Assembly (NCBI RefSeq): GCF_013170845.1
Contig: NZ_CP033367.1
Coordinates: forward strand, 5,953,001 to 6,017,000
Direction of reading: 5' to 3'
From: Mesorhizobium loti R88b
Lineage (GTDB): Bacteria > Pseudomonadota > Alphaproteobacteria > Rhizobiales > Rhizobiaceae
DNA length: 64,000 nucleotides
Below are positions 32,524 through 41,445 of this stretch, one piece after another. A program made the translations under genes and the position numbers. Position 1 is the first letter of the stretch, and every line of letters begins with the position of its first letter. The notes under the pieces are model-generated. The model had not been told where the DNA came from and ran no database searches. It saw only the letters and a list, made by a program, of their open reading frames with translations.

Positions 32524-33563
32524 TGAGCGACCGTTTGCGCGCCTTTTCCGGCCAGATCATCGCGGTGGGCGTGGCCTTGCTGCTGGGGGCGATCATCATC
32601 CTCATCGTCGGCGAAAGCCCGCTCCGTGTCTTGATGACGCTGTTGCGCGGCGCCTTTGGCGACCAGGAAAAAATTGCCGGCACCCTGCTGCAGACGACGC
32701 CGATCCTGATCTGCGGCGTCGCCGCTTGCATCGGCCTGCGCGGCGGCATGTTCAATGTCGGCATCGAGGGGCAGCTGTTCCTCGGCGGATTTGCCGCCGC
32801 CTGGGTCGGCTTCACCTTTTCCCTGCCCGCGGGCATCCATACGCTGGCGGCGCTGGCGCTGGCGGTCGTCGCAGGCGCGGCCTGGGTCGCCATCCCCGCT
32901 TTTTTCCGCGCCCGCTATAACACCAACGAAGTCGTCTCGACGATCCTGTCGAACTACATCGCCGTGCTGCTCACCTCCTATTTCACCATCTTCCTGTTCA
33001 AGCGGCCCGGCGGCTGGTCGGAGACACCGCCGATCCTGGCGACAGCCTATCTGCCGGAGATCTTTTCCTTCTCGCGGCTGAATTGGGGGCTGGCGATCGG
33101 CTTGCTGCTCGCCGTCGGCGTCGCGCTGGTCTTCCGCTACACCAGTTGGGGTTATGGCGTGACGATGGTCGGTTCGGCGCCGAAATTCGCCGAATATGGC
33201 GGCATCAATGTGAAACGGCAGGGCTTTGTGGTGCTGCTGCTTTCAGGCGCCGTCGGGGGCCTCGCCGGCGGTGTCGAGACGCTTGGCGTGCATCATCGGT
33301 TCATGGAGGGCTTTGCTCCCGGCTTCGGCTTCGACGGGCTGATCGCCGCCCTGCTCGCCAATGGCTCGCCGGTCGCCACCATCGTCACGGCGTTGTTCTT
33401 CGGTGCGCTTCGCAGCGGGTCGCTGCTGCTCGAGGTTGATACCAGCGCGTCGCGCGAAATCATCACCGTGATCCAGGCACTGATCATCCTCAGCGTTTCG
33501 GCGCAGGTTCTGATCAGGCGCCGTGGCGACAGCCAGGCGGGAGAGCGGCGATGGAAATTCTAG
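32520..33563 (+). CDS. Nucleoside ABC importer permease 1
   Basis: A 347-residue BPD_transp_2 membrane protein with about ten hydrophobic segments. It has the conserved loops GGMFNVGIEGQLFLGGFAA and ARYNTNEVVSTILSNYIAV of nucleoside/BMP permeases (YufP-type). ATGA overlap with the ATPase stop and a 13-base overlap with the second permease show a tightly coupled operon. It forms one half of the translocation path. Confidence 0.87.
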   Translation: MMSDRLRAFSGQIIAVGVALLLGAIIILIVGESPLRVLMTLLRGAFGDQEKIAGTLLQTTPILICGVAACIGLRGGMFNVGIEGQLFLGGFAAAWVGFTFSLPAGIHTLAALALAVVAGAAWVAIPAFFRARYNTNEVVSTILSNYIAVLLTSYFTIFLFKRPGGWSETPPILATAYLPEIFSFSRLNWGLAIGLLLAVGVALVFRYTSWGYGVTMVGSAPKFAEYGGINVKRQGFVVLLLSGAVGGLAGGVETLGVHHRFMEGFAPGFGFDGLIAALLANGSPVATIVTALFFGALRSGSLLLEVDTSASREIITVIQALIILSVSAQVLIRRRGDSQAGERRWKF

Positions 33564-34537
33564 ACAAGCTCATCAACGTCGCGCTGATCGCCGCGACGCT
33601 CCGCACCACCGCGCCAATTCTGCTGGTCGCGCTTGGCGGGTCGTTCACCACCAAGGCCGGCATCTTCAACATCGGCCTCGAAGGCCAAATGCTTGTCGGC
33701 GCTTTCTTCGCCGTCATCGGCTCGATCTGGACAGGTTCGGCATTCGCAGGCGTCGCCTGCGGCGTCGCCGCCGCACTTGTCTTCGCACTTGCCTTTGCCG
33801 TGCTGGTGGTGACGTTCCGGGCCAATGAAGTGGTCGTCGGGCTGGCGCTCAACATCCTTGCCGGGGGCATGACGATCTCGCTGATGAAAGCGATTTTCGG
33901 CACGCGCGGATCGATCGTCGGTCACGGCATCGTTGGCTTGCCTAAGGTACAGATACCCGGCGCCCAGGCGCTGCTCGGTTCGTGGGCGCCGTTGATCTCG
34001 GGCTTCACGCCGATCGTCTATGTCTCCTTCATCGCGGTGCCGCTGCTGGTGCTGTTCTACAACCGCACCCGGCTCGGGCTCTATATCCGCGTCGTCGGCG
34101 AAAAACCCGAAGCCGCCGAGGCGCTCGGCATCTCGATCACCCGTGTCCGCTACATCGCCTCGCTGCTGTGCGGATTGCTGGCCGGCCTCGCCGGCGCGCA
34201 TCTGTCGCTCGGCTACATAACCATGTTCACCGAGAACATGTCCTCGGGCCGTGGCTTCATGGCAGTGGCGATCCTGATCTTCTCCAATGGCGACCCCCTG
34301 AAGGTGCTGGCCGGCTGCCTGCTGTTCGGCTTTGCCGATGCCTTCTCGCTGCGCCTGCAGACATTCGGTTTCCCGTCCTATCTGGTGCTCACTGTGCCTT
34401 ACGTGGTCGCGTTGACGGCGTTGTTCGCGCTGTCCTACCGGGCTCGGCCAAAAATCATCAAGGAGACGCTGGCGTCGATGCAGAAACTCCTGTCGGTGGA
34501 CAGGAACAGCTCCCCGGCCGACAAAAATCCGCAATGA
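33551..34537 (+). CDS. Nucleoside ABC importer permease 2
   Basis: The 328-residue partner permease (YufQ-type) has KAGIFNIGLEGQMLVGAFFA and VTFRANEVVVGLALNILAGG, counterparts of the loops in permease 1, and about nine membrane helices. It overlaps the gene before it, and its stop overlaps a possible upstream start of the nucleoside hydrolase. Heterodimer with permease 1 is the norm for this family. Confidence 0.87.
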   Translation: MEILDKLINVALIAATLRTTAPILLVALGGSFTTKAGIFNIGLEGQMLVGAFFAVIGSIWTGSAFAGVACGVAAALVFALAFAVLVVTFRANEVVVGLALNILAGGMTISLMKAIFGTRGSIVGHGIVGLPKVQIPGAQALLGSWAPLISGFTPIVYVSFIAVPLLVLFYNRTRLGLYIRVVGEKPEAAEALGISITRVRYIASLLCGLLAGLAGAHLSLGYITMFTENMSSGRGFMAVAILIFSNGDPLKVLAGCLLFGFADAFSLRLQTFGFPSYLVLTVPYVVALTALFALSYRARPKIIKETLASMQKLLSVDRNSSPADKNPQ

Positions 34538-34548
34538 AGGAACTCTCA

Positions 34549-35562
34549 ATGGAACGCATAATCCTCGACGTGGATTCTGCCGGCGACGACATTCTGGCCG
34601 TGCTGTTTGCCGCGGCGAACCCGAATGTCCGGCTCGAAGGCGTCACCACCGTCACCGGCGCGGCCGGCCCGATCGAACAGGTCACCAATGTCGTCCTCAA
34701 CACGCTGACGCTGGCCGGCCGCGACGATATCCCGGTCCACGCCGGCGCCTGGCGGCCGATCGTTGGCAATTCCAAGGCCGACATGGAGGCGCCGGTGCAT
34801 TTCGAGAAGCGGCTGATCGCCCGTTTCGGTGACCGGCTCAAGAAATTCAATCCGCCGGCGCCGCCGCCGTCACGCCCGGCAACGCAGGGACATGCGGTCG
34901 ATTTCATCATCAATACAGTCATGGCCAACCCCGGCGAGATCACGCTGGTGACTACGGGGCCGTTGACCAATGCGGCGATGGCGCTGCTGCAGGAACCCCG
35001 CCTGACCGGCGCGCTCAAGCGGCTGCTGGTGCTTGGCGGCAACTTCCAGACGCCCGGCAACATGACGCCGCTGTCGGAATACAACATCTGGGCCGATCCG
35101 GAGGCGTCGCGCATCGTGCTCAACGCCGATGTCGACAAGATCCTGGTGCCGCTCGATATCTGCGAGGACAACCGCGTCGCCGCCTCGATGCTGACGCGCG
35201 ACGACATCGCCGACATGCAGGCAGTCACCAAGAAGAACCCGGTCTTCGAGATGATCGCTGACAGTTTTCCGATCTACGTCGACATCTGGCGCGAGTTCTT
35301 CGACCTGGTTGGCTTCCCGATGGACGACGTGATCACCGTGGCGCTGGCCTTCGACCCCGGCCTTGCCACGATGACCGAGCCGCTCTTCGTCGATGTCGTG
35401 CTCGACGGACGCATCGCGCGCGGACAGACGGTCGCCCATCGCGGCCGGCAGCTCCTGCCCGGCGGCGGACCGAAGACCACGCGCATCTGCACCGATCTCG
35501 ACGGGCGCCGCTTCCTGAACATCTTCAAGCAAACCATCGCGCGCTACGAACAAGCCGCGTGA
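34549..35562 (+). CDS. Nucleoside hydrolase (inosine-uridine preferring type), copy 1
   Basis: The 337-residue enzyme has the N-terminal calcium-binding aspartate cluster ILDVDSAGDDILAV. All Asp residues of DxDxxxDD are kept, but the usual Pro-Gly is Ser-Ala. It also has VTTGPLTNAAMALL, ILGG-like VLGGNFQTPGN and the C-terminal Asp in GFPMDDVITVAL. It hydrolyses the N-glycosidic bond of imported nucleosides. ATG at 34549 has AAGGA at a good distance; ATG 34534 overlapping the permease stop is the alternative. The frame is open far upstream within the permease gene, which is coincidental. Confidence 0.85.
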   Translation: MERIILDVDSAGDDILAVLFAAANPNVRLEGVTTVTGAAGPIEQVTNVVLNTLTLAGRDDIPVHAGAWRPIVGNSKADMEAPVHFEKRLIARFGDRLKKFNPPAPPPSRPATQGHAVDFIINTVMANPGEITLVTTGPLTNAAMALLQEPRLTGALKRLLVLGGNFQTPGNMTPLSEYNIWADPEASRIVLNADVDKILVPLDICEDNRVAASMLTRDDIADMQAVTKKNPVFEMIADSFPIYVDIWREFFDLVGFPMDDVITVALAFDPGLATMTEPLFVDVVLDGRIARGQTVAHRGRQLLPGGGPKTTRICTDLDGRRFLNIFKQTIARYEQAA

Positions 35563-35573
35563 GGACCGACAAA

Positions 35574-36506
35574 ATGACCATTGCGACTCCCATCCTGTTC
35601 GACTGCGACCCCGGCCACGACGACGCCATTGCGCTGGTCATGGCGCATCGTTCGCCGGCAATAAAGCTGCTCGGCGTCACCACCACCTGCGGCAATGCCG
35701 AGGTTGAGAAGACGACGGCCAATGCGCTGCGCATCCTCGAATATATCGGTGCCGGCGACGTGCCAGTCGCTCAAGGCTGCCACCGTCCGCTGGCGCGGCC
35801 GCTGGTGCTTGGCACCGCCGATGGCCCAAGCGGCCTCGAGGGCTCGCCTTATCTGCCGCAGGCGACGATCAAGCCGGTCGACCAGCACGCGGTTGATTTC
35901 CTGGCCGACCAGCTACGCGCCGCACCCGAACCGATCCTGGTCGTCGCCACCGGCCCGCTGACCAATATCGGCCTCATGATCCTCAAGCACCGCGACGTGC
36001 TGCCCAAGATCAAGGAACTGATCTGGATGGGCGGCGTGTTCTACCGCAAGAGCGAGATCATCACGCCGACGGAGTTCAATGCCTTCTGCGACCCGGAAGC
36101 GCTGAAGATCGTGCTGGACAGCGGCGTGCCGATCCTGATGGTCGGGCTCGACGTCACCATGCAGGTGCTGATCGAGGCGCCGCAATATGCCGAACTCGCC
36201 ACCATCGACACGCCGCTCGGCAAGCTCGTCAATGACTGGCTGCTGTTCTACGAGAAGCTGCACCGCAACTCGATGGGCGTCGGTGGCGCCATGCACGATC
36301 CGCTGGCGCTAGCGCTGGCCATCGATCCGACATTGGTGCGCACGCGCCCGGCCCATATCGGTGTCGATTTGTCCGGCACCTATGCCTTTGGCGCGACGGT
36401 TGCCGATTTCTGGAGCGAGCGCGGCGAAAAGGACAATGCCCGCATCGCCCATGAGGTCGACGCGGACCGTTTCTTCAAGCTGATGTTCGACCTGTTGCGG
36501 GATTGA
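35574..36506 (+). CDS. Nucleoside hydrolase (inosine-uridine preferring type), copy 2
   Basis: This 310-residue paralogue has the canonical motif FDCDPGHDDAIAL, the substrate loop VVATGPLTNIGLMI, WMGGVFYRKSE and the metal Asp in GGAMHDPLALALAID. It ends the importer operon, only 11 bases after copy 1. Two hydrolases with differing active-site loops probably split purine and pyrimidine (or different purine) nucleosides between them. GAGGA eight bases before the ATG at 35574 favours this start over the GTG at 35559. Confidence 0.88.
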   Translation: MTIATPILFDCDPGHDDAIALVMAHRSPAIKLLGVTTTCGNAEVEKTTANALRILEYIGAGDVPVAQGCHRPLARPLVLGTADGPSGLEGSPYLPQATIKPVDQHAVDFLADQLRAAPEPILVVATGPLTNIGLMILKHRDVLPKIKELIWMGGVFYRKSEIITPTEFNAFCDPEALKIVLDSGVPILMVGLDVTMQVLIEAPQYAELATIDTPLGKLVNDWLLFYEKLHRNSMGVGGAMHDPLALALAIDPTLVRTRPAHIGVDLSGTYAFGATVADFWSERGEKDNARIAHEVDADRFFKLMFDLLRD

Positions 36507-36541
36507 GAACCGCAAGCAGCCGTGACCAAGAGAGCGGAAAT

Positions 36542-37396
36542 CTAGGCGCCGTCAGACAGTCTCTGGGCATGCCATCGCAGGTGGTCGTCCATGAATGTCG
36601 AAATGAAGAAATACGAGTGATCGTAGCCGTCCTGCATGCGCAGCGTCAGTGGAATGCCGGCCTTGGCGCAGGCCGCTTCCAGAAGCCAGGGCCTCAGCCC
36701 GTCGTTGAGAAATCCGTCCGCCGTCCCCTGGTCGACGAAAAGCTCAGGGAAACGGTGACCATCCTCGATGAGCAAGGTGGCATCGTAGCCCCGCCATGAT
36801 GTCTCGTCCGCGCCGAGATATTTTTCGAAGGCCGGCCGCGACCAGCCGGCGGTGCTCGGCTGCACGATCGGCGCGAAGGCCGAGCAGCTTTTGAAGCGCT
36901 CGGGATTCTTGAGCGCGATCGTCAGCGCGCCATGCCCGCCCATCGAGTGGCCAAGGATCGCCTGGCGCGTCATGTCGGCCGGAAACTCGCGCGCTATCAG
37001 GACCGGCAATTCCTCGGTGACGTAGGAATACATGCGATAATTCCTGGCGTAAGGCTCCTGCGTCGCATCGAGGTAGAAGCCGGCGCCGCTGCCGAACTGC
37101 CAATTGTCCTTCTCGTCGGGAATATCGGCGCCACGCGGACTGGTGTCGGGACAGACGACGATCAGGCCAAGTTCGGCGGCCATGCGCCTGTACTCGCCCT
37201 TGTCCATGACATTGGCATGGGTGCAGGTAAGGCCTGAGAGGTACCACACGACAGGGCAAGGCTTTTCACGGGCCTGGGGCGGCACGAAGACGGCAAAAGT
37301 CATGTCGCAGGCGCAGACATCCGAAGGATGGGAATAGACGCCCTGCACGCCGCCATGCGATCTGGCGGAGGAGATGGTCTTCATCTGGTCCGACAT
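36542..37396 (-). CDS. fghA: S-formylglutathione hydrolase
   Basis: The 284-residue esterase D/FGH family protein has the oxyanion stretch YLSGLTCTHANVMDKG, nucleophile GHSMGGHGALT, the catalytic Asp in FVDQGTADGF and His in DGYDHSYFFIS. It hydrolyses S-formylglutathione to formate and glutathione in formaldehyde detoxification. The partner formaldehyde dehydrogenase is not in the window. ATG at 37396 follows GGAGAG. It is separated from the flavin monooxygenase by 44 bases on the same strand, and co-transcription is possible; demethylation-type monooxygenases release formaldehyde, which would connect the two. Confidence 0.88.
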   Translation of the reverse strand: MSDQMKTISSARSHGGVQGVYSHPSDVCACDMTFAVFVPPQAREKPCPVVWYLSGLTCTHANVMDKGEYRRMAAELGLIVVCPDTSPRGADIPDEKDNWQFGSGAGFYLDATQEPYARNYRMYSYVTEELPVLIAREFPADMTRQAILGHSMGGHGALTIALKNPERFKSCSAFAPIVQPSTAGWSRPAFEKYLGADETSWRGYDATLLIEDGHRFPELFVDQGTADGFLNDGLRPWLLEAACAKAGIPLTLRMQDGYDHSYFFISTFMDDHLRWHAQRLSDGA

Positions 37397-37440
37397 CTTG
37401 TTTTCTCTCCGCCATTGCAAACGCCTTCACGGCCGCCTGT

Positions 37441-39069
37441 CTACGGCATCGGTCGGGACCACGGCAACCCGGATGGATTGGACCATGGTTTCAGAGGCTG
37501 CTCCACCGACCGAAGGTGGGGCGGACCGTGGCAGAAATGATCATTGTTCGGATCGCGGCCGCCATCCAGGGCGGGGCTGAACCAGCGAGCAAGCGCTTCC
37601 TGCAATCCGTCCGTCTCCTCGCCGGACCAGGCGATGCAGGCATCGGGACGGATCAGCATCGAAGGCCCCTTGTCGATGGTGACGCAACGTATGCTCAGCG
37701 TGCCGGATGCAACGAGCCTGGAAGCCTTGCCGTCACTTGTCGCGTCGAGAAGAACGCCCATGCCATCCTGCATGAGATCGTAGAGCGGGACGTCCGCACC
37801 GCCGTGCCGGATCGGCCTGTCACCACTCAGCCGCCCGACATCGTCGCGCTCCGAGCCGAGATCGTAGCGGATGGAAAGCCCGCTCATGATCTCGCCGATG
37901 AACCGGTTGACGTCGTCGAACTGCATGAGCTTCGCGACGATGTCGCGTATCGCGCCCGCCTGCGGATCGGGCCGCATGATGGCCATCTGGGCAAGCGTGT
38001 TGGCCAGAACGGCTTCGGCGATGGGCCGCCGCTCGGCCGTGTAGGTGTCGAGCAGGCTGTCGGGCATTTCGCCGCGGACAACGGCGGCAAGCTTCCAGCC
38101 GAGATTCGCGGCGTCCACAAGCCCGAGGCCCAGGCCCTGGCCGCCGAACGGCGTATGGACATGCGCGGCGTCACCGGCAAGCAGCACCCTGCCTTTGCGA
38201 TAGCTGTCGGCGAGCCGTGTGTTGTCAGTCCATCGGCTGCCGCTTTCGAGCGCCTTCACGCGGACATCCGCTCCGCTGACACGGCGCAGGACGGCTTCGA
38301 TTTCGTCAGGTGTGACCGGCGCCTGCCGGTCTTCGGGCGGGCCACTGAAATCCAGCATCACCAATCGGCCGGGAAACGGTCCGTAGGAGAACACGCCACC
38401 CGGCGTGCGATGCCAGCCACTGGGCAGCAGGCGTTCGGGATGATCGATCTCGGCGACCGCCTGGTACATCGTCATTGTCGGCGCCGTGCCGGGGAAATCA
38501 AAGCCGGCCATCTTGCGGATGGAGCTGCGCCCGCCGTCGCAGCCAACGAGGTAGCTGCAGCGTATCTGGCTCGCGCCCGCCGGAGAAACCCATTTCACAT
38601 CGACCGCGTCCTCCTGTTGGACGAAGTTCGTCACATCGCATTCGCGACGCACCTCGATGCCCAGAGAGCGCGCGCGGTCGGCCAGCATGGCTTCCACGGC
38701 TTGCTGATCCACGGGGCGAGCACGCCGTTGCGGCTCCTTCTGCGCGTCCTTTCGGATGAGGGACAGTCCAGCGAAATGGCCGGTGAATTTCGACTCTCGA
38801 CCACGCAAATCCGGGCCGCCGGTCTGCTGCGTGAATTGCTTTATCGCTGCAAAGGTGCGTGCCTCCGCCACGGCGATGGAATCAGCCATCCCGCGCCGCT
38901 GCAACGCTTCGCATCCAAGCGGTCCGATGCCCATGGCCTTGCTGGCCATGCTTGCCGTGGCCAGACGCTCCAGGACGAGGACGCGCGCACCGGCCAGAGT
39001 CAGTTCGATGGCCGTCAGCAGCCCGACAGGTCCGGCTCCAACCACCACGACATCAATGTGATTGTTCAT
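37441..39069 (-). CDS. FAD-dependent aromatic hydroxylase-type monooxygenase (PheA/TfdB/MhpA-like)
   Basis: The 542-residue group A flavoprotein monooxygenase has GxGxxG in VVVVGAGPVGLLTAIEL, the DG motif in YLVGCDGGRSSIRKMAG and the FAD-ribose motif GDAAHVHTPFGGQGLGLGL. A thioredoxin-like C-terminal domain of about 130 residues is present, but in shortened form. Such enzymes hydroxylate phenolic rings with NAD(P)H and O2; rifampicin-type monooxygenases are also in this group. Two identical 17-bp palindromes lie just upstream, so it is strongly regulated, yet no adjacent regulator gene exists. Substrate unknown. Confidence 0.84.
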   Translation of the reverse strand: MNNHIDVVVVGAGPVGLLTAIELTLAGARVLVLERLATASMASKAMGIGPLGCEALQRRGMADSIAVAEARTFAAIKQFTQQTGGPDLRGRESKFTGHFAGLSLIRKDAQKEPQRRARPVDQQAVEAMLADRARSLGIEVRRECDVTNFVQQEDAVDVKWVSPAGASQIRCSYLVGCDGGRSSIRKMAGFDFPGTAPTMTMYQAVAEIDHPERLLPSGWHRTPGGVFSYGPFPGRLVMLDFSGPPEDRQAPVTPDEIEAVLRRVSGADVRVKALESGSRWTDNTRLADSYRKGRVLLAGDAAHVHTPFGGQGLGLGLVDAANLGWKLAAVVRGEMPDSLLDTYTAERRPIAEAVLANTLAQMAIMRPDPQAGAIRDIVAKLMQFDDVNRFIGEIMSGLSIRYDLGSERDDVGRLSGDRPIRHGGADVPLYDLMQDGMGVLLDATSDGKASRLVASGTLSIRCVTIDKGPSMLIRPDACIAWSGEETDGLQEALARWFSPALDGGRDPNNDHFCHGPPHLRSVEQPLKPWSNPSGLPWSRPMP

Positions 39070-39083
39070 ATACCAAATTCCAA

Positions 39084-39100
39084 TATGTACTCAGTACATA
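39084..39100. promoter_or_regulatory. Palindromic operator, copy 1
   Basis: TATGTACTCAGTACATA is a perfect 17-bp palindrome around a central C, 15 bases upstream of the monooxygenase start. It is the kind of site bound by TetR-family dimers. Confidence 0.7.
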
Positions 39101-39133
39101 AATTTCACACCGACAGCGGAATGTCAACGCGAA

Positions 39134-39150
39134 TATGTACTCAGTACATA
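39134..39150. promoter_or_regulatory. Palindromic operator, copy 2
   Basis: An identical TATGTACTCAGTACATA lies exactly 50 bases from copy 1, centre to centre, about five helical turns, so two dimers would sit on the same DNA face. Confidence 0.7.
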
Positions 39151-39284
39151 GTCATGTTGTCGGCAGGGCATCCCAGTGCCTCGCAAATTGCGCATCGACC
39201 GCCGCGCCGGAGAGCGGTACGATCGGCTGCTTGGCGCCAAAACCGCGACTGGCGCACTCCGCATTTTCTCGTTCGAGGGCTCAA

Positions 39285-40493
39285 ATGTCGGTTCTGAGGC
39301 TGACTGTCGTCTGGCATAGGGATTTTGCGGGAGGACAGCCCATCGCGGAAGCGTTGGCTGCTCATTTCGAGGGGGCTGAGGACGAGCCGAACTCAAGCGG
39401 CTTGACCATCCCGGTGCGGGTCCGGTGCGAAGGCGCCAGCCCCATGGATCCGCAGTCGGCGCCGCTGCCGCTGATGACCGGGGACGATACGATCAACATT
39501 GTCCTGCTGCTTTTCGAGAACGATCTGATCACCGCTTTCGCGCAGCAGTGGAGATCCTTCGCGCAGGACATCCGCACCGAAAGCCAAAACCATCCCGACC
39601 GCATGCTGGTGCTGCCGGTGAGGCTCGGCGATCGTAGTGCGATCCCGCCCTTCGACGACATCCAGTCAATCCCGACGTCTCTGTTTCCGGGAAGCGGCAC
39701 ATCCGATACGCGCTGGATGCGCCGTCTTGTCCTGACCGTGGTGGCGCATATCGGCAATTATCTGCGCCGTCTGGAACAGCACGAAAAGGACCCCACGGTC
39801 CCGATCGACGAGATACAGCTCAGCCGATTCCAGCTGTTCCTCAGCCATGCCAAGCGTGACGCAATGCCTGTCGTCACTGCCATTCGCGACCATCTCGCCA
39901 ACAACAATTACGGCGTCGATACTTTCATCGATGCCAAGGATTTGCCGGCGGGCCTGGGTTACGAAAAAGCCTTCAGCGCCGCTATCCGTGCCGGTGCCGT
40001 GGTCGCCATTCGCTCCGACGCATATTCGTCACGGCCGTGGTGCCGGTGGGAAACGCTTGAGGGAAAGCGGTTATTGCGGCCGATCATCGTGCTCGATCTG
40101 TTTCGCGACACGGAACCCCGGGTAAATCCCTATGGCGGCAACGTGCCTGCCTTGCGGCTGGTGGATCCGGCGGCCGCCAACGAGACGGCCCAGGCCGAAA
40201 TGGACCGCGCGGTGCTAGCCATCATGACCGAAGCAATGCGCATCATGGTCTGGAACAGACGGGTCACAAGCCTCAAGGAGGCAACATCGAAAAAATATCC
40301 GGGCAAGGACATCAAGATCCTGCCGCGCCCGCCTGAGCTCGTTGACATCGCCAACATCCGGATCGACACCCCCAATCCGATTGTCATTCTTCATCCTGGA
40401 CCGCCGCTGTCGCGGCCCGAGGACAAGATGATCCGCGCGATCGGCGGAGATCTGGAGTTTTGCGCTCCATCAGACCTCGGAGTGCCTCTATGA
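39285..40493 (+). CDS. TIR-domain protein (putative NAD-cleaving/signalling component)
   Basis: 402 residues. A C-terminal TIR domain spans about 180-320: FQLFLSHAKRDA at strand A with the following acidic/basic loop, FIDAKDLPAG (BB-loop region), GAVVAIRSDAYSSRPWCRWE at strand D with the catalytic glutamate E256, and RPIIVLDLF. Residues 1-165 (LRLTVVWHRDFAGG, INIVLLLFENDL) look like a second, degenerate TIR-like or related alpha/beta domain. With its glutamate intact the protein could cleave NAD or make cyclic ADP-ribose-type signals, as bacterial TIR proteins do. ATG at 39285 starts at the domain; an in-frame ATG at 39135 is inside an operator and is rejected. It overlaps the SLOG-like gene by four bases. 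Confidence 0.75.
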   Translation: MSVLRLTVVWHRDFAGGQPIAEALAAHFEGAEDEPNSSGLTIPVRVRCEGASPMDPQSAPLPLMTGDDTINIVLLLFENDLITAFAQQWRSFAQDIRTESQNHPDRMLVLPVRLGDRSAIPPFDDIQSIPTSLFPGSGTSDTRWMRRLVLTVVAHIGNYLRRLEQHEKDPTVPIDEIQLSRFQLFLSHAKRDAMPVVTAIRDHLANNNYGVDTFIDAKDLPAGLGYEKAFSAAIRAGAVVAIRSDAYSSRPWCRWETLEGKRLLRPIIVLDLFRDTEPRVNPYGGNVPALRLVDPAAANETAQAEMDRAVLAIMTEAMRIMVWNRRVTSLKEATSKKYPGKDIKILPRPPELVDIANIRIDTPNPIVILHPGPPLSRPEDKMIRAIGGDLEFCAPSDLGVPL

Positions 40494-41434
40494 GCGAGAA
40501 CATTGTCGCCATTTCCGTCTCCGACGGGCCGGACCTGCAGCTGTTCGGCTTCCTGCCGCAGCATCTGAGGCGGCTTCTGGCGTCGCTTGCCGCCGCGACG
40601 CTGCGCAATGGCTGGCGGGTCGGTTATGGAGGCGACCTGCGCCGCGATGGCTTCACGCGCTCCCTGCTCGCCGATATGGGCGCGGCTTTTGGGCGTGGCG
40701 AGATCGGTGGCGAGCAACAGGCGGCGGTCGTCCATTTCTTCGCGCTGTCCTCGTGGCGTGAGATGTCCCCCCAGGCCATTCTCAATCATCTGACCGACAA
40801 GGAACTGGGCCCAGCCGACGCACCGATCGCGCCGGTCGTGGAGACGCGTTTTTTGATGCCGCCAGCGGATATGTCCGCCATCCCTCAAAATGGCGGCGCT
40901 CTCGGCATAGTTGTTCGTGATGGTGAACTGCGTTCCGCCAGGCAGGGTGAGCGACTGGGAGAATCCCAGTTCTTCTCGCTTCTGGAAAATGCTGCCGCAA
41001 CCAGGATCGAACCAGCACCAGCCCTGACGGCGATGCGGCGTGAAATGGCATCGGCTTGTCCGCTGCGGATACAGTTCTCGGGCAAGATCGACGGGTATGC
41101 CGGCGAAAAGCCGGGGCTGCTGGAAGAGGCCATCGAACAGATCCGCGCCGGCGGCATCGTCATGCCATTAGGCGCGTTTGGTGGAGCTGCCCGCGAAATC
41201 GCCATCGCCCTGCGGCTGCTGGATGCGGAAAGAACGCGCTACCAAAAGTACGGCCGAAACTATGAGCAATCCTTCGAGGAACTCGAAGGCCTAGCCCAGA
41301 GACATCACAGCCAGGCCGAAATATTATGGCCCAATCTCGTTGAAGCCGCCGGGCTTGGCACACCGCACAGGATCGTTTTCAACTTGAACGCCGTACTGGC
41401 CAAGATGCGCCAACCAGCAGCGATGCCAGGCTGA
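40490..41434 (+). CDS. Stand-alone SLOG-like nucleotide-binding protein (TIR-associated)
   Basis: The 314-residue product is coupled to the TIR gene by ATGA. Two blocks resemble the SLOG/LOG Rossmannoid ligand-binding fold: RVGYGGDLRRDGFTRSL at 43-59, and the segment GKIDGYAGEKPGLLEEA (198-214) leading into MPLGAFGGAAREIA (225-238), the phosphate-binding PxGGxGG-type loop. SLOG domains sense or process nucleotide derivatives; Pfam has TIR-associated SLOG families (TPALS, STALD), and ThsA of Thoeris uses one to bind the TIR product. I infer that this protein binds or hydrolyses the nucleotide made by the adjacent TIR. It has no membrane segment. Family assignment is by motif reading only. Confidence 0.65.
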   Translation: MSENIVAISVSDGPDLQLFGFLPQHLRRLLASLAAATLRNGWRVGYGGDLRRDGFTRSLLADMGAAFGRGEIGGEQQAAVVHFFALSSWREMSPQAILNHLTDKELGPADAPIAPVVETRFLMPPADMSAIPQNGGALGIVVRDGELRSARQGERLGESQFFSLLENAAATRIEPAPALTAMRREMASACPLRIQFSGKIDGYAGEKPGLLEEAIEQIRAGGIVMPLGAFGGAAREIAIALRLLDAERTRYQKYGRNYEQSFEELEGLAQRHHSQAEILWPNLVEAAGLGTPHRIVFNLNAVLAKMRQPAAMPG

Positions 41435-41445
41435 CCCCTATCGAA

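Noticed and set aside
29853..32840. A 995-codon open frame on the minus strand
   Set aside because: It runs antisense to the BMP, ATPase and permease genes, all of which have clear family motifs. It is a by-product of high GC third positions and has no recognisable domain.
33982..34548. N-terminal extension of the first nucleoside hydrolase
   Set aside because: It lies within permease 2; the hydrolase aspartate motif begins right after ATG 34549.
37516..39297. A 593-codon plus-strand frame across the flavin monooxygenase
   Set aside because: Antisense to an enzyme with complete FAD motifs; no domain of its own.
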